Part shown: one piece after another, positions 24,601-37,640 of the stretch
Layout: every line of letters starts with the position of its first letter
How positions within the stretch are numbered: the first letter of the stretch is position 1
Assembly: GCA_948144175.1 (NCBI GenBank)
Contig: CANXME010000400.1
Span: 38,681 to 102,680 of the forward strand
Direction of reading: 5' to 3'
Source of the DNA: Closterium sp. NIES-65
Taxonomy: Eukaryota > Streptophyta > Zygnematophyceae > Desmidiales > Closteriaceae
DNA: 64,000 bases
Notes under the pieces: model-generated
The model's input: only the letters and a program-made list of their open reading frames with translations
The model's database searches: none
Told to the model about the DNA's origin: nothing
Made by a program: the position numbers and the translations under genes

Positions 24601-25399
24601 GCTCCTGGACCAGGCAAGCTCCTAGACAAGGCACGCTCGTGGACCATGCACGCTCCTGGACCAGGCAAGCTCTTGGACCAGGCAGGCTCGTGGACCAGGC
24701 AAGCTCCTGGACCACGCAAGCTCCTGGAGTAGGCAAGCTCCAGGACCAGGCAAGCTCCTCGACCAGGCTCGCTCATGGACCAGGCACACTCCTGGACCAG
24801 GCACGCTCTTGGACCAGGCAAGCTTGTGGATCAGGCACGCTCCTGGACCAGGAAAGCTCCTAGACCAAGCAAGCTCCTGGACCAGGCAACCTCTTGGACC
24901 AGGAAAGCTCCTAGACGAGGCAATCTAATGGACCAAGAAAGCTCCTGGAGAAGGCAAGCTACTGCACAAGGCACGCTCCTGGAACACGCAAGCTCCTGGA
25001 CCAGGCAAGCTCCTGGACCAGGAAAGCTCCTCGACCAGGCACGCTCCTGGACCATGCAAGCTCCTAGACCAGGCAAGCTCCTGGACCAGGCAAGCTTCTG
25101 GACCAGGCAAACTCGTAGACCAGGCACGCTCCTGGACCAGGCAAGCTCCTAGACCAGGCAAGCTCCTGGTCCTGGCAAGCTCCTAGACCAGGCAAGCTCC
25201 TGGACCACGCAAGCTCTTGCACAAGGCACGCTCCTGGTCCTGGCAAGCTCGTGGACCAGGCAAGCTCCTAGACCAGGCAAGCTCCTAGACCAGGCAAGCT
25301 CCTAGACTAGGCAAGCTCCTGGTCCTGGCAAGCTCCTGGACCAGGCAAGCTCCTGGCCCTGGCAAGCTCCTAGACCAGGCAAGCTCCTGGTCCTGGCAA
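21662..25399 (+). repeat. Nested block Y pair in copy B
   Basis: The first copy starts near 21662 (CTACCC at 21683) and the second near 23324 (CTACCC at 23345), an offset of 1662 bp, which is A's 1764 minus a six-unit loss. The second copy is extended relative to A: from about 24380 it continues with units resembling 9426-10000 of A, so about 750 bp is present here that A lacks. The extension ends in the GGTCCTGG cluster at 25168-25396. Confidence 0.78.
25168..25396 (+). repeat. Cluster of GGTCCTGG variant units
   Basis: Units in which GGACCAGG is replaced by GGTCCTGG occur at 25168, 25236, 25321 and 25389, with a GGCCCTGG variant at 25355. The spacings are 68, 85, 34 and 34 bp (4, 5, 2 and 2 units), alternating with ordinary units. 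I did not notice this variant elsewhere in the forward domain, and copy A has no counterpart. It looks like a local amplification of a single unusual unit. Confidence 0.85.
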
Positions 25400-27145
25400 G
25401 CTCCTGGACCAGGCAAGCTCCTAGACCAGGCAAGCTCCTAGACTAGGCAAGCTCCTAGACCAGGCAAGCTCTTGGACCATGCAAGCTCCTGGACCAGGCA
25501 AGCTCCTGGACCAGGCATGCTCCTGGACCAGGCATGCTCCTAGACCAGGCATGCTCATGAACCAGGCAAGCTCGTGGACCATGCAAGCTCTTGGACTGGG
25601 CAAGCTCCTGGACCAGGCAAGCTTCTGGCCCAAGCGAGCTCTTGGACCAGGCACGCTCGTGGACCAGGCAAGCTCTTGGACGAGTCAAGCTCCTGGACCA
25701 GGCAGGCTCCTGGAACATGCAAGCTCCTGGACCAGACAAGCTCCTGGACCAGGCAAGCTCTTGAACTAGGAATGTTCATGGACCAAGAAAGCTCCTAGAC
25801 CAAGCAAGCTCGTCGACCTTGCAAGCTCCTGGACCAGGCACGCTCCTGGAACACGCAAGCTCCTGGACCAGGCAAGCTCGTGGACCAGAGCTCCTGGACC
25901 ACGCAAGCTCGTGGACTAGGCAAGCTCCTGGACCACGCAAGCTCCTGGACGAGGCAAACTTCAGGATCAGGCAATCTCTTGGACCAGGCACGCTCTTGGA
26001 CCAAGCAAGATCTTGGACCAGGCAAGCTCGTGGAACATGCATTCTCCAGGACCAGGCAAGCTCCTGGACCAGGCAAGCTCTTGGACCAGGAAAGCTCCTG
26101 GACCACGCAAGCTCCTAGACCAGGCACGCTCCTAGACCATGCAAGCTCCTATACAAGGCAAGCTCCTGGACCAGGCAAGCTTCTGGACCAGGCAACCTCG
26201 TGGACAAGACATGCTCCTGGACCACGCAAGCTCCTGGACTAGGCAAGCTCCTAGACCAGGCAAGCTCCTGGACCAGGCAAGCTCCTGGACCACGCAAGCA
26301 CTTGGACCAGGCAAGCTCTTGGACCAGGCAAGCTCGTGGACCAGGCAAGCTCCTAAAACACGTAAGCTCCTGGACCACGCAAGCTCTTAGACTAGGCAAG
26401 CTCCTGGAGCAGGCAAGCTCTTGGACCAGGCAGGCTTCTGGACCAAGCAAGCTCTTGGACCAGGCAAGCTCCTGGACGAGGCACGCTCGTAGACCATGCA
26501 CGCTCCTTCACCAGGCAAGCTCTTGAACCAGGCAGGCTCGTGGACCAGGCAAGCTCCTGGACCAGGCAAGCTCCTTAACCAGGCAAGCTCTTGGACCAGG
26601 CAAGCTCCTGGACCAGGCAGGCTTCTGGACCAAGCAAGCTCTTGGACCAGACAAGCTCCTGGACCACGCAAGCCCCTTGACCAGGCAAGCTCCTGGACTA
26701 CGCAAGCTCTTGGACCAGGCAAGCTCTTGGACCAGGCAAGCTCCTGGACCAGGCAAGCTCCTAGACCAGGCAAGCTCCTAGACGAGGAAGGCTCGTGGAC
26801 CAGGCAAGCTCTTGGACCAGGCAAGCTCCTGGACCAGGCAAGCTCCTGGACCAGGCAAGCTCCTCGACCACACAAGCTCCTGGATAACGCAAGCTCTAGG
26901 ACCAGGCACGCTCCTAAACTAGGCAAGCTCTTGGACCAAGAAGGCTTCTGGACCATGCAAGCTATTGGACCACGCAAGCTCCTGGACCAAGCAAGCTCCT
27001 GGACCAGGCAAACTCCTGGACTAGGCACGCTCATGGACCAAGCACGCTCCTGGACCGGCAAGCTTCTGGACCAAGCAAACTCGTGGAGCAGGCACGCTCC
27101 TGGACCAGGCAAACTCCTGGACCAGGAAAGCTCTTAGACCAGGCA
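25400..27145 (+). repeat. Nested block X, third diverged copy in B
   Basis: Counterpart of 11435-13045, with the 14-bp GAGCTC unit at 25888-25893 (14014 bp from the one in A). The marker order is preserved, ending with GACCGGCAAGC near 27055. It is slightly longer than A's version. Confidence 0.82.
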
Positions 27146-28150
27146 AGCTCCTGGACCAGGCAAGCTCCTAGACCAGGCAAGCTCTTGGACCACGCAAGCT
27201 CTTGGACCTGGCAAGCTCTTGGACCAGGCAAGCTCTTGGACTAGGCAAGCTCCTGGACCAGGCAAGCTCCTGGACAAGGCTAGCTCCGGGACCAGGCAAG
27301 CTCTTGGACTAGGCACGCTCCTGGACCAGGCAAGCTCTTGGACCAGGCAGGCTTCTGGACCAAGCAAGCTCCTGGACCAAACAAGCTCCTGGACCAGGCA
27401 AGCTCATGGACTAGGCACGCTTTTGGACCCGGCAAGCTCCTGGACCAAGCTCGCTCGTGGACCAGGCACGCTCCTGGACAAGGCAAGCTCCGGGACCAGG
27501 CAAGCTCCTGGACGAGGCACGCTCATGGACCACGCAAGCTCGTAGACCACGCAAGCTCTTGGACTAGGCACAGTCCTGGACCAGGCAAGCTCTTGGACCA
27601 GGCAGGCTTCTGTACCAAGCAAGCTCCTGGACCAAACAAGCTCCTGGACCAGGCAAGCTCGTGGACCACGAAAGCTCTTGGCCCAAGCACGCTATTGGAC
27701 GAGGCAAGCTCTTGGATCATGCAGGCTTCATGACCAAGCTAGCTCCTCGACAAGGCAAGCTCGTGGACCAGGCAAGCTTCTAGACCAGGCAAGCTATTGG
27801 ACCAGGCAAGCTCTTGGACCAGGCAAGCTGTTGGACCAGGCAAGCTCCTGGACCAGGCAAGCTCTTCGAACATGCAAGCTCCTGGACCAGGCAAGCTCCT
27901 GGACCAGGCAAGCTCTTGGACCAGGAAAGCTCCTGGACCAGGCAAGCTCCTGGACCAGGCAAGCTAATGGACCAAGAAAGCTCCTGGACAAGGCAAGCTC
28001 CTGGAGCAGCCACCCTCCTGGAACACGAAAGCTCTAGGACCAGGCACGCTCCTGGACCAGGCAAGCTCCTGGACCAGGCAAGCTCCTGGACCAAGCAAAC
28101 TCGTGGACCAGACACGCTCCTGGACGAGGCAAGCTCCTGGACCAGGCAAG
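27146..28150 (+). repeat. Distal part of copy B
   Basis: Aligned to 13046-14050 at an exact 14100-bp offset with scattered substitutions (for example GCCACCC against GACACCC near 28010). It joins copy C at 28151 with no change of unit phase. Only repeat units are present. Confidence 0.85.
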
Positions 28151-29269
28151 CTCCTAGACCACGCAAGCTCTTGGACCAGGCAAGCACTTGGACCGGGCAA
28201 GCTCCTGGACCAGGCCAGCTCCTGGACCAGGCAAGCTCCTGGACAAGGCAAAATCCTTGAACAGGCAAGCTCTTGGACCAGGCACGCTCCTGGACCAGGC
28301 AAGCTCCTAGACCAGGCAAGCTCTTGGACTAGGCACGCTCTTGAACCAGGCAAGCTCTTGGACTAGGCAAGCTTCTGGAACAAGCAAGCTCCTGGACCAG
28401 GCACACTCTTGGACCAGGCAAGCTCCTGGACGAGGCAAGCTCCTAGACGAGGCAAGCTGTTGGACCAGGCAAGCTCCTGGACAAGGCAAGCTCTTGGACC
28501 AGGCACGCTTCTGGAACAGGCAAGCTACTAGACTAGCCAGGCTCCTAGACCAGGCAAGCTCCTGGACAAGGCAAGCTCGTGGACCAGGCAAGCTCTTGGG
28601 CCAGGCAAGCTCCTGGACCAGGCCAGCTCTTGGACGAGGCAAGCTCATGGACCAGGCAAGTTCTTGGACCAGGCACACTCCTGGACCAGGCACATACCTG
28701 GACTAGGCAAGCTCATGGACCATGCAAGCTCCTTCACCAGGCAAGCTTGTGGACTAGGCAAGCTTCTGGACCAGGCAAGCTCCTCGACTAGGCACGATCC
28801 TGGACCAGGCAAGCTCCTGGACTGGGCAAGCTCCTCTACCACGCAAGATCCTGGACCAGGCACGCTCCTAGACCAGGCACACTCATGGACCAGGCAAGCT
28901 CCTGGACCTAGCAAGCTCTTGGACCAAGCAAGCTCCTGGACCAGGCAAGCTTCTTGACCAGGGAAGCTCCCGTACCATGCAAGCTCCAGGACAAGGCAAG
29001 CTCCTGGACCAGGCAAGCTCCTCGACCAGGCAAGCTCTTGGACGAGTCAAGCTCCTGGACCAGGCAAGCTCTTGGACCAAGCACGCTCCCAGACCAGGCA
29101 AGCTCCTAGACCAAGCAAGCTCCTGGACCCGACAAGCACCTGGACCAGGCAAGCTTCTGGACCACGCAAGCACCTGGACTAGGCAAGCTCGTGGACCAGG
29201 CAAGCTCCTGGACCAGACAAGCTCTTGGACCAGGCAAGCTCTTGGACTTGGAAAGCTCTTCGACCAGGC

Positions 29270-31338
29270 AAGCTCCTGGACCAGGCAAGCTCCTAGACCA
29301 GGCAAGCTCCTAGACTAGGCAAGCTCCTAGACCAGGCAAGCTCTTGGACCATGCAAGCTCCTGGACCAGGCAAGCTCCTGGACCAAGCATGCTCCTGGAC
29401 CAGACATGCTCCTCGACCAGGCATGCTCCTGAACCAGGCATGCTCCTGGACCAGGCAAGCTCGTAGACCATGCAAGCTCTTGGACCAGGCAAGCTCCTGG
29501 ACCAGGCAAGCTTCTGGCCCAAGCGAGCTCTTGGACCAGGCATGCTCGTGGACCAGGCAAGCTCTTGGACCAGGCAAGCTCCTGGACCAGGCAAGCTCCT
29601 GGAACATGCAAGCTCCTAGACCAGGCAAGCTTCTGGACCTGGCAAGCTCTTGAACTAGGAATGCTCATGGACCAGGAAAGCTCCTAGACCAAGCAAGCTC
29701 CTCAACCTTGCAAGCTCCTGGACCAGGCAAGCTCGTGGACCAGAGCTCCTGGACCACGCAAGCTCGTGGACTAGGCAAGCTCCTTGACCAGGCAAGCTCC
29801 TGGACGAGGCAAACTTCAGGACCAGGCAAGCTCTTGGACCAGGCACGCTCTTGGACCAAGCAAGCTCTTGGACCAGGCAAGCTCCAGGACCAGGCAATCT
29901 CCTGGAACATGCATTCTCCAGGACCAGGCAAGCTCCTGGACGAGGCAAGCTCTTGGACCAAGATAGCACCTGGACCACGCAAGCTCCTGGACCAGGCACG
30001 CTCCTAGACCATGCAAGCTCCTAGACAAGGCAAGCTCTTGGACCAGGCAAGCTTCCGGACCAGGCAACCTCGTGGACCAGACATGCTCCTAGACCAAGCA
30101 AGCTCCTAGACCAAGCAAGCTCCTGGACCGGGCAAGCTCCTAGACCATGCAAGCACTTGGACCAGGCAAGCTCTTGGACCAGGCAAGCTCCTGGACCAAG
30201 CAAGCTCCTGGAACACGTAAGCTCCTGGACCATGCAAGCTCTTGGACCAGGCACGCTCCTGGAGCAGGCAAGCTCTTGGACCAGGCAGGCTTCTGGACCA
30301 AGCAAGCTCTTGGACCAGTCAAGCTTCTGGACCAGGCAAGCTCCTGGACCAGGCACGCTCGTGGACCATGCACGCTCCTAGACCAGGCAAGCTCTTGAAC
30401 CAGACAGGCTAGTGGACCAGGCAAGCTCCTGGACTAGGCAAGCTCCTGGACCAGGCAAGCTCCTTGACCAGGCAAGCTCCTGGACCAGGCAAGCTCCTTG
30501 ACCAGGCAAGCTCATGGACTAGGCAAGCTCTTGGACGAGGCAGGCTTCAGGACCAAGCAAGCTCTTGGACCAGGCAAGCTCCTAGACGAGGCAAGCTCCT
30601 GGACCAGGCAAGCTCCTGGACCAGGCACAATCGTGGACCATGCACGCTCTTGGACCAGGCAAGCTCTTGGACCAGGAAGGCTCGTGGACTAGGCAAGCTC
30701 CTGGACCAGGCAAGCTCCTATACCAGGCAAGCTCTTGGACCAGGAAGGCCCGTGGACCAGGCAAGCTCCTGGACCAGGCAAGGTCCTGGACCAGGGACGC
30801 TCCTGGACCAGGCACGCTCTTGGACAAGGCACGCTCCTAGACCAGGCAAGCTCCTGGACCAGTCAAGCTCCTGGACCAGGCACACTCGTGGACCATGCAC
30901 GCTCTTGGACCAGGCAAGCTCTTGGACCACGAAGGCTCGTGGACCAGGCAAGCTCCTAGACCAGGCAAGCTCTTGGAGCAGGAAGTCTCGTGGACCAGGC
31001 AAGCTCCTGGATCAGGCAAGCTCCTGAACCAGGCAAGCTCCTGGACCAGGCAAGCTCCTCAACCACGCAAGCTCCTGTATAACGCAAGCTCTTGGACCAG
31101 GCACGCTCCTGAACCAGGCAAGCTCTTGGACCAAGCAGGCTTTTGGACCAAGCAAGCTATTGGACCACGCAAGCTCCTGGACCGGGCAAGCTCCTGGACC
31201 AGGCAAACTCCTGGACTAGGCCGCTCATGGACCATGCACGCTCCTGGACCGGCAAGCTTCTGGACCAAGCAAACTCGTGGACCAATCACGCTCCTGGACC
31301 ATGCAAACTCCTGGACCAGGCAAGCTCCTAGACCAGGC
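29270..31338 (+). repeat. Nested block X, single copy in C
   Basis: Only one X block occurs at this point in C. Its 14-bp GAGCTC unit is at 29743-29748, 14083 bp from the one in B1, and the phase-shift pair is near 31218-31255. Immediately downstream the sequence resembles what follows X2 in A and B, as expected if X had not yet been tandemly doubled when C diverged, or if one copy was lost by unequal exchange. Confidence 0.85.
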
Positions 31339-32169
31339 AAGCTCCTGGACCAGGCAAGCTCCTACACCAGGCAAGCTCTTGGACCACGCAAGCTCTTGGA
31401 CCAGGCAAGCTCTTGGACCAGGCAAACTCCAGGACCAGGCAAGCTACTGGACCAGGCAAGCTCCTGGATAAGGCTAGCTCCGGGACCAGGCAAGCTCTTG
31501 GACTAGGCACGCTCCTGGACCAGGCAAGCTCTTGGACCAGGCAGGCTTCTGGACCAAGCAAGCTCCTGGACCAAACAAGCTTCTGGACCAGGCAAGCTCG
31601 TGGACAAGGCACGCTCCAGGACCACGCACGCTCCTAGACCAGGCAAGCTTGTGGACCAGGCACGCTCCTGGACCAGGAAAGCTCCTAGACCAGGCAAGCT
31701 CCTGGACCAGGCAAGCTCATCGACCAGGCACGCTCCTGGACCACGCAAGCTCCTAGACCAGGCATGCTCGTGGACCACGCAAGCTCTTTGACCAGGCACG
31801 CTATTGGACCAGGCAAGCTCTTGGACAAGGCAGACTTCAGGACCAAGCTAGTTCCTGGACCACGCAAGCTCGTGGACCAGGCAAGCTTCTGGACCAGGCA
31901 AGCTCTTGGACCAGACACGCTCTTGGACCAGGCAAGCTCTTGGACCAAGCAAGCTCCTGGACCAGGCAAACTTTTGGAACATGCAAGCTCCAGGACCAGG
32001 CAAGCTCCTGGACCAGACAAGCTCTTGGACCAGGCAAGCTCCTGGACCAGGCAAGCTCCTAGACCAGGCAAGCTCTTGGACCAGGCAAGCTCCTGGACCA
32101 GGCACGCTCCTAGACCAGGCAAGCTCCTGGACCAGGCAAGCTTTTGGACCACGCAAGCTCCTAGATCAA
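31339..32169 (+). repeat. Copy C section following block X
   Basis: Runs in register with 19259 onward of copy B at an offset of about 12080, including the CTAGCTCCGGG unit near 31475 and a CAGACTTCAGG unit near 31830. It retains the ~340-bp stretch that A lacks. Units are ordinary 17-mers. Confidence 0.8.
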
Positions 32170-34402
32170 GCACACTCGTGGACCAGGCACGCTCCTGGAC
32201 CAGGCCAGCTCCTAAACCAGGCAAGCTCCTGGACCAGGCAAGCTCCTGGACCAGGCAAGCTCGTGGACCATGCAAGCTGTTGGACCAGGCAAGCTCTTGG
32301 ACCAGGCAAGCTCCTAGACCAGGCAAGCTCCTATACCAGGCAAGCTCCTGGACCAGGCAAGCTCCTGGACAAGGCAAGCTCCTTGAACAGACAAGCTCGT
32401 GGACCAGGCACGCTCCTGGACCAGGCAAGCTTCTAGACCAGGCAAGCTCTTGGACTAGGCAAGCTCCTAAACCACGCAAGCTCTTGGACCAGGCAAGCTT
32501 ATGGAACAAGCAAGCTCCTGGACCAAGCACACTCCTGGACCAGGCACGCTCCTAGACAAGGCAAGCTCCTGGACCAGGCAAGCTCATGAACAAGGCAAGC
32601 TCCTGAAACAGGCAAGCTCCTGGACCAAGCACGCTCCTGGACCAGGCAAGCTCCTAGACCGCGCAAGCTCTTGGACTGGGCACGCTCCTGAACCAGGCAA
32701 GCTCTTGGACCAGGCAAGCTAATGGACCAAGAAAGCTCCTGGACAAGGCAAGCTCCTGGACCAGGCACGCTCGTGGAACACGCAAGCTCCTGGACCAGGC
32801 AAGCTCCTGGACCAGGCAAGCTCTTGGACTAGGATAGCTCCTGGACCAGGCAAGCTCCTGGACAACACAAGCTCTGAGACCAGGCAAGCTCTTGGACCAG
32901 GCAAGCTCCTGGACCAGGCAAGCTCCTGGACCACGCAAGATCTTGGACCAGGCAAGCTCTTGGACGAGGCAAGCTTTTGGACCAGGCAAGCTCCTGGATT
33001 ACCCAAGCTCTTGGACCAGGCAAGCTCCTAGACCAAGCAAGCTCCTGGACCAGGCAAGCTCTTGGACCAAGAAAGCTCCTGGACCAGGCAAGCTCCCGGA
33101 CGAGGCAAGCTAACAAACCAAGAAAGCTCCTGGACAAGGCAAGCTCCTGGACCAGGCACGCTCCTGGAACAGGCAAGCTCCTGGACCAGGCAAGCTCCTG
33201 GACCAGGATAGCTCCTGGACCAGGCAAGCTCCTGGACCAGGCACAATCCTGGACCATGCAAGCTCCTAGACCAGGCAAGCTCCTGGACCAGGCAAGCTCC
33301 TAGACCAGGCAAGCTCCTGGACCAGGCAAGCTCCTAGACCAGGCATGCTCCTGGACCACGCAAGCTCTTGGACTAGGCAATCTCTTGACCAGGCAAGCTC
33401 TTGGACCAGGCAAGCTCATCGACCAGGCACGCTCCTGGACCACGCAAGCTCCTAGACCAGGCATGCTCGTGGACCACGCAAGCTCCTGGACCAGGCACGC
33501 TCCTAGACCAGGCAAGCTCCTGGACCAGGCAAGCTCTTGGACCAGGCAAGCTCCTGGATCAAGCACACTCGTGGACCAGGCACGCTCCTGGACCAGGCCA
33601 GCTCCTGAACCAGGCAAGCTCCTGGACCAGGCAAGCTCCTGGACCAGGCAAGCTCGTGGACCATGCAAGCTGTTGGACCAAGCAAGCTCTTGGACCATGC
33701 AAGCTGTAGGACCAAGCAAGCTCCTATACCAGGCAAGCTCCAGGACCAGGCAAGCTCCTGGACAAGGCAAGCTCCTTGAACAGGCAAGCTCGTGGACCAG
33801 GCACGCTCCTGGACCAGGCAAGCTCCTAGACCAGGCAAGCTCTTGGACTAGGCAAGCTCCTAAACCACGCAAGCTCTTGGACCAGGCAAGCTTATGGAAC
33901 AAGCAAGCTCCTCGACCAGGCACACTCCTGGACCAGGCACGCTCCTAGACCAGGCAAGCTCCTGGACCAGGCAAGCTCACGAACAAGGCAAGCTCCTGAA
34001 ACAGGCAAGCTCCTGGACCAAGCACGCTCCTGGACCAGGCAAGCTCCTAGACCGTGCAAGCTCTTGGACTGGGCACGCTCCTGAACCGGGCAAGCTCTTG
34101 GACCAGGCAAGCTAATGGACCAAGAAAGCTCTTGGACAAGGCAAGCTCCTGGACCAGGCACGCTCGTGGAACACGCAAGCTCCTGGACCAGGCAAGCTCC
34201 TGGACCAGGCAAGCTCCTGGACTAGGATAGCTCCTGGACCAGGCAAGCTCCTGGACCACACAAGCTCTGAGACCAGGCAAGCTCTTGGACCAGGCAAGCT
34301 CCTGGACCACGCAAGCTCCTGGACCACGCAAGATCTTGGACCAGGCAAGCTCTTGAACGAGGCAAGCTTTTGGACCAGGCAAGCTCCTGGATTACCCAAG
34401 CT
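32170..34402 (+). repeat. 1,393-bp offset duplication in copy C
   Basis: Bases ~32170-33010 recur at ~33563-34402 at an offset of 1,393 bp (82 units minus one base). Shared markers: GATCAAGCACACTCGTGG, GCTTATGGAACAAGC near 32507 and 33900, GGACTGGGCACGC near 32672 and 34065, and GGATTACCC near 32995 and 34388. Between the copies lie ~33010-33560 with GCTAACAAACC at ~33109 and a 16-bp AATCTCTTGACC unit at 33379. Those two markers recur at ~35042 and 35380, so a third, ~1.95-kb period overlaps this one. Confidence 0.82.
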
Positions 34403-36100
34403 CTTGGACCAGGCACGCTCCTGGACCAGGCAAGCTCTTGGACCAGGCAGGCTTCTGGACCAAGCTCTTGGACCAGGCAAGCTCATGGTCCAGGCAAGCT
34501 CCTGGACCAGGCAAGCTCCTGGACCAGGAACGCTCGTGGACCATGCACGCTCCTGGATCAAGCAAGCTCTTGGACCAGGCAGGCTCGTGGACCAAGCAAG
34601 CTCCTGGACCAGGCAAGCTCTCGGACCAGGCAAGCTCCTGGACCAGGCAAGCTCTTAGACCAGGCAGGCTCGTGGACCAAGCAAGCTCCTGGACCAGGCA
34701 AGCTCCCGGACCAGGCAAGCTCCAGGACCATGCAAGCTCCTAGACGAGGCACGCTCGGGGACCATGTACGCTCCTCAAGCACGCAAGCTCTTGGACCAAG
34801 CAGGTTCGTGGACCAGGCAAGCTCCTGGACCACGCAAGCTCCTTGACCAGGCAAGCTCCTTGACCAGGCTCGCTCGTGGACTAGGCACACTCCTGGACCA
34901 GGCACACTCTTAGACCAGGCAAGCTCGTGGATCAGGCATGCTCCTGGACCAGGCAAGCTCCTAGACAAAGCAAGCTCCTGGACCAGGCAAGCTCTTGGAC
35001 CAGGAAAGCTCCTAGACCAGGCAAGCTCCCGGACGAGGCAAGCTAACAAACCAAGAAAGCTCCTGGACAAGGCAAGCTCCTAGACCAGGCACGCTCCTGG
35101 AACAGGCAAGCTCCTGGACCAGGCAAGCTCCTGGACCCGGATAGCTCCTGGACCAGGAGAGCTCCTGGACCAGGCACAATCCTGGACCATGCAAGCTCCT
35201 AGACCAGGCAAGCTCCTGGACCACGCAAGCTTCTGGTCTAAGCAAACTTGTGGACCAGGCATGCTCCTGGACCAGGCAAGCTCCTGGACCAGGCAAGCTC
35301 TTAGACCAGGCAAGCTCTTGGACCAGGCAAGCTCCTAGACCAGGCATGCTCCTGGAACACGCAAGCTCTTGGACTAGGCAATCTCTTGACCAGGCAAGCT
35401 CTTGGACCAGGCAAGCTCCAGGACCAGGCACGCTCCTGGACCAGGCAAGCTCCTAGACCAGGCAATCTCTTGGACTAGGCACGCTCCTAGACCAGGCAAG
35501 CTCTTGGACTAGGCAGCTGGACCAAGCAAGCTCCTGGACCAGGCACACTTCTAGACTAGGCACGCTCCTGGATAAGGCAAGCTCGTGGACCAGGCAAGCT
35601 CCTGGACCACACAAGCTCCGGAACCTGGCAAGCTCCTAGACCAGGCAAGCTCTTGGACTAGGCACGCTCCTGGACCAGGCAAGCTCTTGGACCAGGCAGG
35701 CTTTTGGACCAAGCAAGCTTTTGGACCAAACAAGCTCCTGGACCAGGCAAGCTCCTGGACCAAGCTCGCTCCTGGAACAGGTACGCTCCAGGACCAGGCA
35801 AGCTCCTGGACCAAGCACGCTCCTGGACCAGGCAAGCTCCTAGACCAGGCAAGCTCCTGGACCAGGCAAGCTCGTGGACCAGGCACGCTCCTAGACCAGG
35901 CAAGCTCCTAGACCAGGCAAGCTCGTGGACCACGCAAGCTCTTGGACCAGGCACGCTATTGGACCAGGCAAGCTCTTGGACCACGCAGGCTTCAGGACCA
36001 AGCTAGCTCCTGGACCAGGCAAGCTCGTGGACCAGGCAAGCTCCTGGACCAGGCAAGCTCTTGGACCAAGCACGCTCGTGGACCAGGCAAGCTCTTGGAC
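34403..36100 (+). repeat. Copy C section with ~1.95-kb spaced markers
   Basis: Bases ~35025-35420 repeat ~33090-33420 at offsets from 1,933 to 2,001 bp, shown by GCTAACAAACC and the 16-bp AATCTCTTGACC unit. A shortened unit (GACTAGGCAGCTGGACC, four bases lost) at about 35506-35522 breaks phase. Nearby are a shortened GGACCAAGCTCTTGG unit near 34455 that recalls block Y, and TTTTGGACCAAAC units near 35712. No non-repeat DNA is present. Confidence 0.78.
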
Positions 36101-37640
36101 CTGGCAAGCTCCTGGACCACTCAAGCTCTTGGAACATGCAAGCTCCTGAACCAGGAAAGCTCCTGGACCAGGCAAGCTCTTGGACCAGGAAAGCTCCTGG
36201 ACCAGGAGAGCTCCTGGACCAGGCAAGCTCCTGGACCAGGCAAGCTAATGGACCAAGAAAGCTCCTGGACCAAACACGCTCTTGGAACACGCAAGCTCCT
36301 GGACCAGGCACGCTCCTGGACCAGGCAAGCTCCTGGACCAGGCAAGCTCCTGGACCAGGTAAGCTCCTGGACCAGGCAAGCTCTTGGACCACGCAAGCTC
36401 TTGGACCAGGCAAACTCTTGGACCAGGCAAGCTCTTGGACAAGGAAAGATCCTGGACCAGGCAAACTCCTGGACGAGGCAAGGTAACGGACCAAGAAAGC
36501 TCCTGGACAAGGCAAGCTCCTGGACCAGACAAGCTCCTGGACCAGGATAGCTCATGGAACAGGCAAGCTCCTGGACCAGGCACGATCCTGGACCATGCAA
36601 GCTCCTAGACCAGGCAAGCTCCTGGACCAGGCAAGCTTCTGGACTAGGCAAACTTGTGGACCAGGCACGCTCCTGGACCAGGCAAGCTCCTGGACCAGGC
36701 AAGTTCCTAGACCAGGCAAGCTCTTGGACCAGGCAAGCTCCTAGACCAGGCATGCTCCTAGACCACGCAAGCTCTTCGACCAGGCAAGCTCTTGACCAGG
36801 CAAGCTCTTCGACCAGGCACGCTCTTGGACCAGGCACGCTCGTGGACCAGGCAAGCTCTTGGTCCAGGCAAGCTCCTGGATCAGTCAAGCTCTTGGAACA
36901 TGCAAGCTCCTGAACCAGGCAAGCTCCTAGACCAGGCAAGCTCTTAGACCAGGAAAGCTCCTGGACAAGGAAAGCTCCTTGACAAGGCAAGCTCCTGGAC
37001 CAGGCAAGCTAATGGACCAAGAAAGCTCCTGGACAAGGCAAGCTCCTGGACCAAACACGCTCTTGGAACACGCAAGCTCCTGGACCAGGCACGCTCCTAG
37101 ACCAGGCAAGCTCCTGGACCAGGCAAGCTGCTGGACCAGGTAAGCTCCTGGATCAAGCAAACTCGTGGACCAGGCACGCTCCTGGACCAGGCAAGCTCCT
37201 GGACCAGGCAAGCTCCTAGACCAGGCAAGCTCCTGGAGCAGGCAAGCTCCTGGACCACGCAAGCTCTTGGACCAGGCAAACTCTTGGACCAGGCAAGCTC
37301 TTGGACCAGGCAAGCTCCTGGACCAGGCAAGCTCCTTGACCAGGCAAGCTCCTGGACAAGGCAAGCTCCTTGAAGAGGCAAGCTCGTGGACTAGGCACGC
37401 TCCTGGACCAGGCAAGCTCTTGGACTAGGCACGCTCCTGAACCAGGCAAGCTCTTGGACCAGGCAAGCTTCTGGAACAAGCAAGCTCCTGGACCAGGCAC
37501 ACTCCTGGACCAGGCACGCTCCTAGACCAGGCAAGCTCCTGGACCAGGCAAGCTCTTGGACAAGGGAAGCTCCTAGACCAAGCACGCTCCTGGACGAGGC
37601 AAGCTCCTAGACCAGGCAAGCTCTTGGACTGGGCACGCTC
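36101..37640 (+). repeat. ~0.78-kb tandem duplication in copy C
   Basis: Strings such as TCAAGCTCTTGGAACATGC (36121 and 36885), CAAACACGCTCTTGGAACACGC (36271 and 37052) and CCAGGTAAGC (36354 and 37135) recur at 764 to 781 bp, about 45-46 units. The two halves differ by scattered substitutions and small unit-number changes, so the event is older than the 967-bp duplication in A. Confidence 0.78.

Larger units (their letters stand above)
14051..28150 (+). repeat. Higher-order repeat copy B (~14.1 kb)
   Basis: This is the middle copy, joined to copy C at 28151 (offset 14100 at the boundary). It shares with A the order of nested blocks: X1, X2, a middle section, Y1, Y2, X3. Differences from A: one copy of the 967-bp segment instead of two, ~340 bp more near 19790-20130, 51 bp (three units) missing near 20440, 102 bp (six units) missing near 22435, a 66-bp loss near 17140, and about 750 bp more around 24380-25400, where a cluster of GGTCCTGG units lies. 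The near-identity to A suggests a recent amplification or ongoing conversion. Confidence 0.93.
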
